From assembly GCA_037349105.1 (NCBI GenBank), contig JAYJMM010000110.1, positions 2,852,001-2,916,000 of the forward strand: a stretch of 64,000 nt of DNA. The letters are read 5' to 3'. A model generated the notes under the pieces. The model did not search any database, was not told the DNA's origin, and saw nothing but the letters and a program-made list of their open reading frames with translations. Of the stretch, positions 1 through 14,000 are shown in pieces; the first letter of the stretch is position 1; each line of letters begins with the position of its first letter. The stretch is from Limnomonas spitsbergensis (taxonomy: Eukaryota > Chlorophyta > Chlorophyceae > Chlamydomonadales). The translations under genes were made by a program, and so were the position numbers.

Positions 1-18
1 CACGGTAAATCCTTAAGA

Positions 19-441
19 TGCCCCCCAACCCCCAAGATGCCCCCCAACCCCCAAGATGCCCCCCAACCCCCAAGATGCCCCCCAACCCCCAAGATGCCCC
101 CCAACCCCCAAGATGCCCCCCAACCCCCAAGATGCCCCCCAACCCCCAAGATGCCCCCCAACCCCCAAGATGCCCCCCAACCCCCAAGATGCCCCCCAAC
201 CCCCAAGATGCCCCCCAACCCCCAAGATGCCCCAACCCCCCAAGATGCCCCCCAACCCCCAAGATGCCCCCCAACCCCCAAGATGCCCCCCAACCCCCAA
301 GATGCCCCCCAACCCCCAAGATGCCCCCCAACCCCCAAGATACCCCCCAACCCCCAAGATGCCCCAACCCCCCAAGATGCCCCCCAACCCCCAAGATGCC
401 CCAACCCCCCAAGATGCCCCCCAACCCCCAAGATGCCCCTG
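19..441. repeat. 19-bp minisatellite
   Basis: About 22 tandem units of ccccccaacccccaagatg, with a few units missing bases. It is open in all forward frames only because the unit lacks stops. Confidence 0.95.
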
Positions 442-447
442 TGCACA

Positions 448-1660
448 TGTTAAACCCTCTGGCCTAATGATGGCCTGCCTGGTCTACGATATGCCCCCTA
501 CTACATCGCCTTTGATATCACAATGGTTAGTCGTAAACCCCAACCCTTGACCCTCAACCCTCACTCCTCAACCCTCAGCTTTCCTCATTTGCACTCATCC
601 CTCCACTACACCGCCCTTGACATCACCACGGTAAGTCCTCCCCCCCCAACCCTCAACCCTCACTCCTCAACCCTCAGCTTTCCTCATTTGCACTCATCCC
701 TCCACTACACCGCCTTTGACATCAACACGGTAAGACCTCCCCCCCAAACCCCCAACCCTCACTCCTCAACCCCCAGCTTTCCTCATTTGCACTCATCCCT
801 CCACTGCACCGCCTTTGACATCACCACGGTAAGTCCTCCCCCCCCAACCCTCAACCCTCACTCCTCAACCCTCAGCTTTCCTCATTTGCACTCATCCCTC
901 CACTACACCGCGTTTGACATCACCACGGTAAGACCTTCCCCCAAACCCCCAACCCTCACTCCTCAACCCTCAGCTTTCCTCATTTGCACTCATCCCTCCA
1001 CTGCACCGCCTTTGACATCACCACGGTAAGACCTCCCCCCCTAAACCCCAACCCTCACTCCTCAACCCTCAGCTTTCCTCATTTGCACTCATCCCTCCAC
1101 TGCACCGCCTTTGACATCACCACGGTAAGTCCTCCCCCCCCAACCCTCAAACCTCACTCCTCAACCCTCAGCTGTCCTCATTTGCACTCATCCCTCCACT
1201 ACACCGCCTTTGACATCACCACGGTAAGACCTCCCCCCCCAACCCCCAACCCTCACTCCTCAACCCTCAGCTTTCCTCATTTGCACTCATCCCTCCACTA
1301 CACCGCCTTTGACATCACCATGGTAAGTCCTCCCCCCCAATCCTCAACCCTCACTCCTCAACCCTCAGCTTTCCTCATTTGCACTCATCCCTCCACTGCA
1401 CCGCCTTTGACATCACCACGCTGAGTCCCCCCCCCCAACCCTGACCTCTACGACCCCATGTTGGCCTGCCTGGTCCACGTAATGACCTGCACCCCCTGCT
1501 ATATCGCCCCCGACATCACCACGCTGAGTCCTAGACCCTCAACCCTACATCCTCGTCACTTGCGCCCCCGCAACTATTTTCCTTCGTCATCGCGACCGTA
1601 AGCCTTTAACAGAGTCCTTTGCACACCCTTGTGGTCCGTCGCTGTATACATCACATCGGT
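448..1660 (+). repeat. Tandem copies of the channel S1-S2 exon 3' end with donor
   Basis: About nine units of 97-103 bp end with cctttgacatcaccacg|gtaag, a coding-like TAFDITT plus intact donor. Outer copies at about 450-524 and 1441-1527 keep more of the ancestral exon (PYYIAFDIT and TCTPCYIAPDIT), as expected for the S1-S2 region. None is clearly functional: one is shifted and one has lost the GT. Confidence 0.7.
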
Positions 1661-1934
1661 GAGTCCTAAACCCTCAACCCTCGTGATTTGTTCCCCACAT
1701 GCCACTACTACTAAGCCTCTGAATTCTCCTAAGTCTCCTAAATTTTCCAAGTCGTCACCGCGTCTCCTCCCCCACGCACACACACACACTTGTAGACAGG
1801 CCTCTCCTCTCCATCAGGCATCAGGTGGTGTGGAACAATTGAACGACCCCCCCTTACACCCCCACCCACCCCCTCCCACACCCCTTTACACACACACAGC
1901 CTGAATGAGCCCCCCCTCTCTCCCATTCTTGCAG

Positions 1935-2028
1935 ACTGACCTATCCTCACCAGTAGGCGGTGTGGACATCACTGTGACCTGCGTCTTCCTCGTGGACATC
2001 TTCCTCACCTTCCAGACCTCATACCCAG
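1935..2028 (+). CDS. Channel exon: S2
   Basis: Phase 0 to 1. It encodes GVDITVTCVFLVDIFLTFQT, the D..F.iDi.LTF signature of S2 in KAT/EAG-type channels. Acceptor is gcag at 1934, donor cag|gtgag at 2028. Decayed copies of its 3' part follow at 2079-2150 and 2222-2290. Confidence 0.85.
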
Positions 2029-5000
2029 GTGAGGGTTTAGGGTACAGGGTACAGTATTCCATACTGTTCAACATGGTGTGGACATCTCTGTGACCTGCTT
2101 CATCCTCGTGGACATCTTTCTCCCCTTCCAGACCTCATATACCCAGGTGAGCTCATACGTTGCTTGGATTTAGCGTTCGGGTTAAAAGTCCAGGCTTTAG
2201 GGTACAGGATTCCAAACTTTCTAACTTAGTGTGGAAACTGTGACTGGCCTGCATCTACTTTAATGACATCTTCCTTAACCCAAACTGTAGCTCTTCCCCT
2301 CTCTTATGTTCCTCTTATCTCCCCCTTGTGTGTCCAGATGCTGAGGGCAAGTTGGTTCGCAGCCGAAGGCGGATCGCGCTACGCTACCTGTCATTCTGGT
2401 TCTGGGTCGACCTGGCCTCCAGCCTCCCCTGGGAACTCATTCTGGGAAATGGAGCTGGTAAAGGGCTGAGGGTGAGAATTTGGCAACGATTTAGCTGCAA
2501 TTCAGCTACGATTCAGCTACTGTTTAGCTGTAACTCGGCTACTTGTTAGCTGCAATTCGTCTACCATTCAGCTACTATTTAGCCGCGACGGGGCTCTGAC
2601 GGCCTAGGGTCCTGGCCAGCAGCCTCCCCTGGGAGCTCATTCTGGGGGAAGGAGCGGGAAAGGCATCAAGGGTAAGAAAACTCGAGCGTCTTTTGTCTTT
2701 GTTTGTGTCCTTTCTTATTTTGTTATTATATATCCATATTCAGCTACTATCGGGGCCCACGGCCTGGAATCCTGGCCTCGAGTCGCTCATGGGAGCTCAT
2801 CTTAGGCAATGGAAATCGCTGAGGGTAGGATACTTGGTATCTTCAGCTACCTTCCAGCTTTTCCTCAGCTGCAATTCAGCTACAATTCAGATACAATTCA
2901 TATATAATTCAGCTGCATTGTGGACCACCACCAGGGTTTCTGGCCAGCAGTCTCCACTGGGAGCTGATAAATACAATTTAGCTACTATTTAGCTGCAATT
3001 CAGCTACAATTCAGCTGCAATCAAATACTATTCGGCTGCAATCAGATACCATTCGGCTGTGATAGGGCACATGGCCTGGGGTCTTGGCCTGCAGCTTGCT
3101 GCGGAGGCTGCTCTGCACCTATTCAGGTTGATCCAGTTCATTCAGCACCCCAACGGTCTTCATGCTCCCTTCCTGCCTCACGCTCCTCTTGCACCTCCTG
3201 CTATTCTTCATACCTCTCGTGCTCCCTCCTCCCTTCTCTGCCCTACCTCTGCACCTAGTCAGGCTGTTCCAGGTCGTTTACACCCCCCCCACACACAGTC
3301 TCCATTATCCTTTCCTGCCCCAGTTTAGGGATTAGGGTTGAGGGTTTTACCCCCCCCCCACACACACACACACTCCATTCTCCTTTCTGTCCCCATTTTA
3401 GGGTTAAGGGCTTAATCCGCCCCCGCCACAGTCTCCATTATCCTTTCCTGCCCCAGTTTAGGGCTTAGGGTTGAGGGTTTAATCCGCCCCCGCCACAGTC
3501 TCCATTCTCCTTTCCTGCCCCAGTTTAGGGCTTAGGGTTGAGGGTTTAATCCGCCCCCGCCACAGTCTCCATTCTCCTTTCCTGCTCCAGTTTAGGGCTT
3601 GAGGTTGAGGGTTTAATCCGCCCCCGCCACAGTCTCCATTATCCTTTCCTGCTCCAGTTTAGGGCTTAAGGTTGAGGGTTTAATCCGACCCCGCCACAGT
3701 CTCCATTCTCCTTTCCTGCCCCAGTTTAGGGCTTAGGGTTGAGGGTTTAATCCGCCCCCGCCACAGTCTCCATTCTCCTTTCCTGTCCAAGTTTAGGGCT
3801 TAGGGTTGAGGGTTTAATCCGCCCCCGCCACAGTCTCCATTCTCCTTTCCTGCCCCAGTTTAGGGCTTAGGGTTGGGGGTTTAATCCGCCCCCGCCACAG
3901 TCTCCATTCTCCTTTCCTGCCCCAGTTTAGGGCTTAGGGTTGAGGGTTTAATCCGCCCCCGCCACAGTCTCCATTCTCCTTTCCTGCCCCAGTTTAGGGC
4001 TTAGGGTTGAGGGTTTAATCCGCCCCGTCAGGATGCTCCATGCCAGTTTTCTCCTCTATGACCTTGACACTTCTCCTCCTTCTCCTTAACCTCATATGCT
4101 CGTGTTTCCCTTTCTCTCCTCTGTGCCCTACCTCAGTATCTGCTGAGGCCGGTGTGCCTAGTCAGGTTGTTCCAGGACAGATTTTCCCTCTATGACCTTG
4201 GCACTTCTCCTCCTTCTCCTTAACCTCATATTCTCGTGTTTCCCTTTCTCGCCTCTGTGCCCTACCTCAGTATCTGCCGAGGCCGGTGTGCCTAGTCAGG
4301 TCAGATTTCAGGTCAGATTTCCCCCCTGTGGCCTCCATGCTCTTTCTCACCTCCTTGTCCCACCCACCCACCCACCCACTCATGCGCCTTGTGCTCCTCC
4401 TCCCTCCCTTCTTCTTACCGTACTCCTCCTCCTGTTCATCATCCTCCTTAGTCCCATTGCTGCAAATACCTGGCCTGTTGCACCTAGTAAGGCTGTTCCA
4501 GGTTATAATGCTCCCCCATGGTCTTCTTGCTTCCACGTACCTCCTCGTCCATACTCCTCCTGATGCACCTCATGCTCTTCGTCAGCTGCTGAGGCTGTTG
4601 CACCTAGTCGGCTGCTGAGGCTGTTGCACCTAGCCGGCTGCTGAGGCTGTTGCACCTAGTCAGCTGCTGAGGCTGTTGCACCTAGTCAGCTGCTGAGGCT
4701 GTTGCACCTAGTCAGCTGCTGAGGCTGTTGCACCTAGTCAGCTGCTGAGGCTGTTGCACCTAGTCAGCTGCTGAGGCTGTCGCACCTAGTCAGCTGCTGA
4801 GGCTGCTGCGCTTAGTCAGCTGCTGAGGCTGTTGCACCTAGTCAGGTTGCATCCCCACAGCCTTCATGCTCCCTTCTTGCACCTAGTCAGCTGCTGTAGC
4901 TGCTGCGCCTTATCAGGCTGTTCCAGGTCATTCAACTACCCAACGGTCTGCATGCTCCCTTATCGCCACACTAATGCGCCTCCTCCTCCTTCCTTCTGTC

Positions 5001-8000
5001 CCACTGCTGCAGCTATTAAGGCTGTTGCGCCTAGTCAGGCTGGTCCAGGTCATTAAGCTTGTGCGCTCACTGTCCAAGGCAAATGTCCGCAACTACATGC
5101 AGGTGTGGGAAAGGGTGAGGGAGGGGGGGGGACTGTGTCGCTCGCTGTGCAAGGCGAATGTGGAGAGGGGGTGGCTCGCTTGGTCACATTTCTCCACCCT
5201 TGCCCATTATTGACTGTGCATGATCACATATGATCACACCTGGTCACACTTATTTACTATTGACCATACTTGGCCACACTTCTCTACCCGTGCCCATCAT
5301 TGACCGTGCATGATCACGTATGATCACACCCGATCCTGGTCACACTCCCAGTCTCCCACCCTCTGCCATGTCGCTACTAGATGGGGTGCTGGGCATGCAC
5401 ACCATGTACTGCATGGTGTAACTTCAAAGCATAGTTGGTCACACATTCCACACACTTCCACACACTTTACACACCTGATCACACCTGCCGTGCAGCAATT
5501 GGACGAGGCGCTGGGCAAGTCCACCATGCGCATGGTGCAGCTGGTCATATTGGTCACACATAATCACACATTGTCACACCTGTTCCCTCTTGTTCACATC
5601 TGCCATGCAGCAACTGGAGGAGGCACTGGGCAAGTCCACCATGCGCATGGTGCAGCTGGTCATATTGGTCACACATAATCACACATTGCCACACCTGTTC
5701 CCTCGTGTTCACATCTGCCATGCAGCAACTGGAGAAGGCACTGGGCAAGTCCACCATGCGCATGGTGCAGCTGGTCATATTGGCCACACCTAATCACACA
5801 TTGTCACACCTGTTCCCTCGTGTTCACATCTGCCATGCAGCAACTGGAGAAGGCACTGGGCAAGTCCACCATGCGCATGGTGCAGCTGGTCATATTGGTC
5901 ACACATAATCACACATTGTCACACCTGTTCCCTCTTGTTCACATCTGCCATGCAGCAACTGGAGAAGGCACTGGGCAAGTCCACCATGCGCATGGTGCAG
6001 CTGGTCATATTGGTCACACCTAATCACACATTGTCACACCTGTTCCCTCGTGTTCACATCTGCCATGCAGCAACTGGAGAAGGCACTGGGCAAGTCCACC
6101 ATGCGCATGGTGCAGCTGGTCATATTGGCCACACCTAATCACACATTGTCACACCTGTTCCCTCGTGTTCACATCTGCCATGCAGCAACTGGAGAAGGCA
6201 CTGGGCAAGTCCACCATGCGCATGGTGCAGCTGGTCATATTGGTCACACATAATCACACATTGTCACACCTGTTCCTTCTTGTTCACATCTGCCATGCAG
6301 CAACTGGAGGAGGCACTGGGCAAGTCCACCATGCGCATGGTGCAGCTGGTCATATTGGCCGGCGCCATGGTAGGTGTTTTGGGCAGGGTTACCCAGTACG
6401 GCCTTTGGGGCCAAAATCCCGAACCGCTTACCACACTGTACCGCACCGTTGAACAATACTGTACCGTGTGTACCGCACATATTAACAATAAAGTACCGTG
6501 CGTACCGCATCGCTTAGCTATAACGTACCATATAAAACACCGTACCGCCCATTTCCTGACCAGTCTGTCCATATTGTCCGTACCAGCACCCGTACCGCAA
6601 TGTTTGACGGTACCATATTTCCATACCGGGTACGGTAACCTGGTTTAGGAATTTAAGGGTTTCGGCTCAATGGATGCCGACCTTGACCAATGCCAATGAG
6701 GTTTGTGTATAGCCGTTTCACACATTTCAATTTCAGAGAAAGAATTTGCATTGAGGCGCCAACACTAGTAGAGTAAGGAGGGTTGGCATATACCGTAATT
6801 CCTGAGCGAGAATATACGTATATACGGTCTAGCTTCAAAATTAAGATACTAAAAAATATGCATATACCGTATATAGCACCCAGATAATTACGAATATACG
6901 TAATTATATATACGTATTTCGTGAATTACGGACTTTGCCAACCCTAAGAGTAAGGGGGGGGAGGGGGGGGTGTTGGGGTCAAGGACATGGGGTTGGGGTT
7001 CAAGCCGTCTGGTTATTTTTGAGGTTTTAGGGTTTAGGGTTTTAAATAGCATTTCGGGGTAAGGGTTTGTGAGAGTGTTTTGTTTTGACACCTGGATGTA
7101 CCGCAACTTCATCGTTGCACGGCTTGACTATTTTGACCTAAAATTTGAACCTCCAAACTCCTAATTTGAAGTCCATTGGTCAGCATGCATATTTTACGAC
7201 TCGGCAGCCTGAAGCAGTGTCGGAGAAAACACCTGCGTGTACCACAGGACAATTACACATCTTCCCTATTTCACTAAAATGTGAACCTCCAAATTTATAA
7301 ATTTAGGTCCATTGGGCGGCGTGCATATTCTACTACTCGGCAGCGTGGAGCGGTTTCGGAGAGGACACGTGGGTGTACCGCGTCGGCCTGGCGGAGGTTA
7401 CCAATGAGACAGGCTACGTGCTGGAAGAGGGCGCAAGCTACTTGGACAGGTCAGCCGGAATATACCTAGGGCTTATTGTTCATGGTTTGGACCCTGGACC
7501 CTTAACATGCCACGTGCTGGTGGACACTGGACAGGTGGACAAGGATGTGATGAGGGTTTATGGTTAACCCTGAACGAGCATGACGCTAAGTGACGCTCAG
7601 GGAACACGGAGGAAGGCGCTAGCTACTTGGATAGGTGGACAGTTGTGATTAGGCTGCAGGAGATTCAGGGCTTTGTTGGATTTACATTGAACATGGGAGA
7701 TCGTTGACGGATGGATGCTGGAAGAAGGCGCGAGCTACTTGGACAGGCGGATGGTCGGGTTTATGGTTTGAACCCTGGGCCCTTAACGCCCTTGCTTCAT
7801 CCGGGGGAAGGGGGAGGGGTAAGTTACTTGGGCAGGTAGGCGCGGAGGCTCAGGGTGTATGGTTTGAACCCTGGACCCTTAACGTCCTTCGCGCTGGAAG
7901 AAGGCGCAAGCTACTTGGACAGGTGGGAAAACCTCTGGTGTGCAAGGATGGTAAGTGTGCGAGGTTTCAATTTTGTAACCTGGAACCTTCAACGGATTGA

Positions 8001-11000
8001 TGCTGGAGGGTTTAAGGTTTCGGGTTAGAACCCTTAACTCTAAACCCCAAATCTGCAACAGATTGATGCAGGAAAAGGGCGCAAGGTGCTTGGACAGGGT
8101 AGGCAGGGACATGTAAAGTATAGGGTAGGGGATGTAAGGTGTAGGGTTTAGGGTGTCTGGTTACCCTGCTTCATGCCTTACACTAGGATACCACTTGGAA
8201 GGGGGCACATAATGGGAGCCTTGCGCTAGGGTACTACTTGGAGGGGGGCACATGCTCCTTGGATAGGGAAGGAGGGATGCTTAGGTTAAATGGTTTAAAC
8301 CTACACCTGAACCCTAAACACTGAACCTAAACGGGCTTAAATCTGGAGTGGTGCAAGCTACTTGAGCAGGTGGGCGGGTAGGGGGGGACACATGCTCTTA
8401 GGGATTAGGGTTGATGGTGTAAACCAGGGTTTAAACAAGGGTTTTTAAACCAGGGTCTAAACCAGGGTTGTTTAACAAGGGCTTTAAACCAGGGTTTAAT
8501 ATCCTGGAGAGTTAACAGGTGACACGCTGCTGGAGGTTGCAAGCTACTTCAACATATGGGTGAGGATGCTCAGGGGGCGCTTGTCACCATGGAAAGCGCG
8601 AGCCACAGGGACGTTGCGCCTGATAGCATGTAGTGTAGGGTTTAGTGTGCTGCCTCCAAACCCTAAACCCTGAACCCTAACATAATGAAGTCACGAGCTG
8701 TGTGAGCTACTCGCGCGTTGCGCCGGGTAGCATCTAGTTCAAGGTTCAGGGTGCTGCCTCAAACCCTAAACCCTATACCCTGACACCACAAACAGCGTGA
8801 GCTACGGCGACGCTGCGCCTGACAGCATATGGTTGGGGGTTCAGGGTGCAGACTATAAATCCTAAACCCTACACCCTAACAACATGGACAGCGTAAACTA
8901 GGGCAACTGTGCGTCTGGAACCATCACACCGTTCCTTGTAGCGGGATGTACCTGAAGTGTAGCTGAAGTGTAGCTGACGTGTAGTTGAAGTGTACCTGAA
9001 GTAGCTTAAGTGTACCTGAAGTGTAGTACATTGCACGTATAGGCACATTGCACATGTAGCAAATTGTTCGTGCAGTGCATTGCCTCCATTTGCTGGGCGT
9101 TTGTCACCTTGGACAGCGCTAAAAACGAAAGAAAGCTATACCCTATTAGGGTGTGGAGGATAAGGAAACAGCGCAGCTTTGGCTGTAGCCGTATATGCGA
9201 CGTCACCATGGACATTGCTAGCTACTGCAACCGTGTGTCTGATTGCATCACGTCGTTCCTTGTCTTTGGCATGGTAGCTAAATCCGGATAAACTTGTGCC
9301 GTACCGTTTTGCATCGTGCTGTATCGTGCTAACTTGGTGGTATGATCCTGCATAAGCTGTGTCAAGCTGTGCTATCACGGTGTCCATATGTAGCTGAAGT
9401 GTAGCTGAACGTGCAGGTGCATGAACTCCATCTACTGGACGATCATGAACATGCCTACTGTGGGCTACGGCATTGTCGGGCCAGCTAATGTTGTATCATT
9501 TCTTGCAGTGGAATATAGCTGAAGTGTAGCCGGACGTGCAGGTACATCACCTCCATCTACTGGGCGATCGTCACCATGACCACAGTGGGCTACGGCAGTG
9601 TCGGGCCAGCTAATATTGTATCATTTCTTTAGTGGAATATAGCTGAAGTGTAGCCGAACGTGCAGGTACATCACCTCCATCTACTGGGCGATCGTCACCA
9701 TGACCACGGTGGGCTACGGAGACATTGCGCCCATTGGCGTGCTGGAAAAGGTCACATCCATCTTCATCATCCTGGCAGGCGGGTGCAGATCTGTACATCT
9801 GAAGATCTAGAGTGGTGTGCAGATCTGGATAATGTCATTGTGCTATCCATCATCCTGGCAGGCGGGTGCAGATATGTACCTATGTACACTACCTAGAGTG
9901 GTGTGCGGATCTGGATAATGTCATGGTGCTATTCATCATCGTGGCATGCGGGGGTAGATCTGCAATGATGTGATGATCTATGGATGGTAAGTAGATATTT
10001 TCTCCCATGCATGTAACCTCCCATGCACCCTGCCGTGCACCCTCCTATGCTCCCCTTTGATGCTCCATTACTCCCTAACAAGCACCCTGCCATGCAACCT
10101 CACAAGCACCCCTCCTATGTACCCTGCCATGCAGACACGCACCCTCCCATGCTACCTGTCCATGCTCCTCTCCTATGCTCTCCTACCATGCACCCCTTCC
10201 ATGAACCCTTCCACGCCACCCTCATAGGCCACCCTCATATGCACCCTTGCAATGCACCCTCCCATGCAACCCTCCCATGCAACCCTCCCATGCCCCCCTC
10301 CCATGCCCCCCTCCCATGCACCCTCCCATGCGACCCTCCCATGCACCCTCCCATGCCACCCTATCATGCCACCCTCCCATGCACCCTCCCATGCACGGCC
10401 ATGCAGGTGCCACCTTGTTTGCTTACTTCATGGGCAGCATGGCGACCATGATCGCTGCCGTGGACAGCAGTGCCGCAAAGATGTCGCGCAAACGGGCCGC
10501 TGTGGAAGAGTTCTTGAAGCAGCGGGAGGTGCCAAAGTACGCAAGGGGGGCACAGGCTGCGCTGTTTCCTTAACTCTCACGCCCCCCACGGGGCGTAGCT
10601 TTCTTTCTTTATTTCTGCAAAGGGTGTGGAGGTTGGGGCTAACAGCTCATGTCTTCAGGGTTTCGGGTGTGGAGTTAACAGCTAATGTCTACAGGGGTAA
10701 GGGTTTGGGGAGTACGCTTTGTGTCTGCAAGGGTTAGGGTTTGTGGATGATGGATGATGGCTATGTATGCGGGGGGCAGCGGAACTAACACTGCATGGCT
10801 CGCACCATCCACTGGGAGACCCCAGTCTCAAACCCTGAATCTTGAACCCTGAAAATCCCAAACCCTGAATATTGAACCCTGAGTCCCAAACCCTGAATAT
10901 TTTATCTCGAATCCCAAACCCTGATTGGTTAACCCTGCAGGCGTCTGTGCACCAAAGTAATAACTACTGCGTGGCCCGCACCATACACTGAGAACCCTGC

Positions 11001-14000
11001 ACTCTGAAACCCAAACCCTACATTCGAGACCCTGAGTACGTCACCCAGAATCCCAACCCCAGACTTTGAAAACCTGTTTTCCTTAACCCCAACTTGTTGA
11101 CCCAGGCGTCTGTCCACCAAAGTGCGGGACTACTACAACTACTGCGTGGCCCGCACAATCCATGTGGACGAAGCGGAGATCATCGCAGGGCTGTCCATGA
11201 GCTTGCGCATGCAGGTGCAAAACGGGGAGGGTGAAGGCACTCAAAAATTGATGAATAAAGCTTAAATGGATACCGGTACCATTGCCGTACTGTGATGAAT
11301 GAATGAATATTTCCTTGGATCCCTTATGGTCGCGGAGCTGTCTATGGGCCCTTGCGCATGCAGGTACAGAACGGGTAAGGGTGAAGGCACACATAATTAT
11401 TTAGTTTATAGATAGATAAGGTTCAATAAATAAAGCTTAAAATGAATACCAGTACCGTGCTGTGATGGATGAATGGATATTGTGTTATACCCGTTATGAT
11501 CGCGGAGAGCTGTCTCTGCGCCCTTGCGCATGCAGGTGCAAAAAACGGGGAAGGGTGAAGGCACATAAAAATAAATAAATGAATAAATAAAATTCAAAAT
11601 GGATATTTCTGCTGTGCGACGATGAATGAATATTGTCTTGGATCCGTTAGTCGCGGAGCTGTCTATGCGCATGTGCATGTGCAGGTGCAGGGCTGCCGCC
11701 GTGGGTGCATTTTAAGAGGATTTCCGCAAAGGAATGGACTTCGTGCCCCGTCCATGAGCTTGCCCAGGCAGGAGCAGGGATATTTTTTAATGAATAGCGG
11801 TATCGGTCAATCAGTGAGTGTACATCATGTTTACTTGGTAAGGCTCTGGAGAAGGTTCTGATTTTCAGGGACTCGCCACCTCAGATCATGTACTCCTTGT
11901 ACCTCCTGTACTGCATGTTGATGCCATGAGTGCACTGCTTGTACATCCTGCAGGTCGTGATGCACCTGTACCGCGAAGTTCTGGAGAAAGTATCGCTGTT
12001 CAGGGACAAGCCACTCCTGATGAAGCCCTGCCTAAACATCATGTATTGCATGTTGATACCGTGAGTGTACTGTTTGTACATCCTGCAGGTCGTGATGCAC
12101 CTGTACCGCGAAGCTCTAGAGAAAGTACCGCTGTTCAGGGACAAGCCCCCACAGTTTATCACCTCGCTCGTCACATTTTTGAAGCTTGAGTACTACGCGC
12201 CAGGTGCAGATCTGGGTGCAGATATAGGTGTGGATCTGAGTGTGGATCTATGTGTAGATCTGGGTGTGGATCTAAGTGCGGATCTATGTATAGATCTGGG
12301 TGTGGATCTGAGTCCCGACACACACCCCAGCCACCCTCCACCCTCCCAGCCATCCCCCCACCCCAAGTCAGAACAATGATGTGTCCAAGAAGATCCCTCA
12401 CCCCCCTACCCATCACCCCCACTACCCACCACCACCCCTACCCATCACCCCCCCCTACCCATCACCCCCCCTACCCACCACCACCCCTACCCATCACCCC
12501 CCCCTACCCATCACCCCCCCTACCCATCACCCCCCTACCCATCACCCCCCCTACCCATCACCCCCCCTACCCTTCACCCCCCTACCCATCACCCCCCCCC
12601 TACCCATCACCCCCCCTACCCTTCACCCCCCCTACCCATCACCCCCCCTACCCATCACCCCCCTACCCATCACCCCCCTACCCATCACCCCCCCTACCCA
12701 TCACCCCCCCTACCCTTCACCCCCCTACCCATCACCCCCCCTACCCATCACCCCCCCTACCCTTCACCCCCCCTACCCATCACCCCCCCTACCCATCACC
12801 CCCCCTACCCATCACACCCCCCTACCCATCACCCCCCCTACCCATCACCCCCCCTACCCATCACCCCCCCTACCCACCACCCCCCCTACCCATCACCCCC
12901 ACTACCCATCACCCCCACTACCCTTCACCCCCCCTACCCATCACCCCCCCCCTACCCATCACCCCCCCCTACCCATCACCCCCCCTACCCATCACCCCCC
13001 CTACCCATCACCCCCCCTACCCATCACCCCATCTACCAGGTGACCTTGTCGTGCGGCAGGGTGAAGTGGGTTCGGAGATGTACTTCATCTCGGAGGGAAC
13101 TGTAGAGGTACGGTTGCCTAAGGCAGGGCTTAGAGGGTGAAGAGGATGTTTAAACGGGTCGGAGATGTACTTTATTTTGGAGGGCACCGTCGAGGTACAG
13201 TTGTTGCATGAATTGTGTCACCTGCCTCTAAAGCGGGGCTTGGGGGATGACGAGGATGTTTCGACGGGCCGGAGATGTACTTCATCTTGGAGGGAAATGT
13301 AGATGTACAGTTGTTGCATGAACTGTATCACTAACCTCTAAGACGGGGTTTAGAAGGTGACGAGGATGTTTAGACAGGTCCCAGCGGGGACAATGCTTCA
13401 CCCTTAACCTCTACCCTTCAGAGCAAACCCTGAAATTCACTCTGAACCCTTAACCCTAACCCTGAATCCTAAACACCTCCCTGGACTCTTAATCCACACC
13501 CTGAACCCTAGTACCTAAATCCTATCAACAACCCCTGCACCCTATTCCTTGCACTTTTAACCATTCAATGTAAGTCACACACCCTGCACCCAAACCCTGT
13601 GCTCCAAACAAAGTGCCATATATAGTGTTTGAACCCTAACCCTTAAATCTTAACACATGCACCCCAAACCCTGCAGGTGGAGCCATACACCTGAACCCCA
13701 ACCCCAAACCCTTCACCCTAAACCATGCAGGCAAAGCCCTACACCTGAATCCTAAACCCAAACCCTGCACCCTGACCTCCAACTCCTGCTTTAGGGATTA
13801 AATCCAAACCCCATCCCTTAACCCCTTCTTCAGGTCCGTGTCTATGAGCATGACCTAGGTAATGGCGGTCAAGGTTTCACGCGAGCGCATTCAGAACATG
13901 GTGAGCCATCCCTGGTTTAGGGTGACCAGTAAGGGTTTAGGGTGACCGGTAAGGGTTTAGGGTGACTGTTAAGAGTTTAGGGTGACCGGTAAGGGTCTAG

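Noticed and set aside
523..1424. A repeat protein with SLHYTAFDITT units
   Set aside because: Units carry splice donors and C-rich intron sequence; better explained as exon-edge copies.
12250..13140. Pro/Thr/His-rich 296-codon ORF
   Set aside because: C-rich array before the CNBD exon; only its last codons overlap the true exon.
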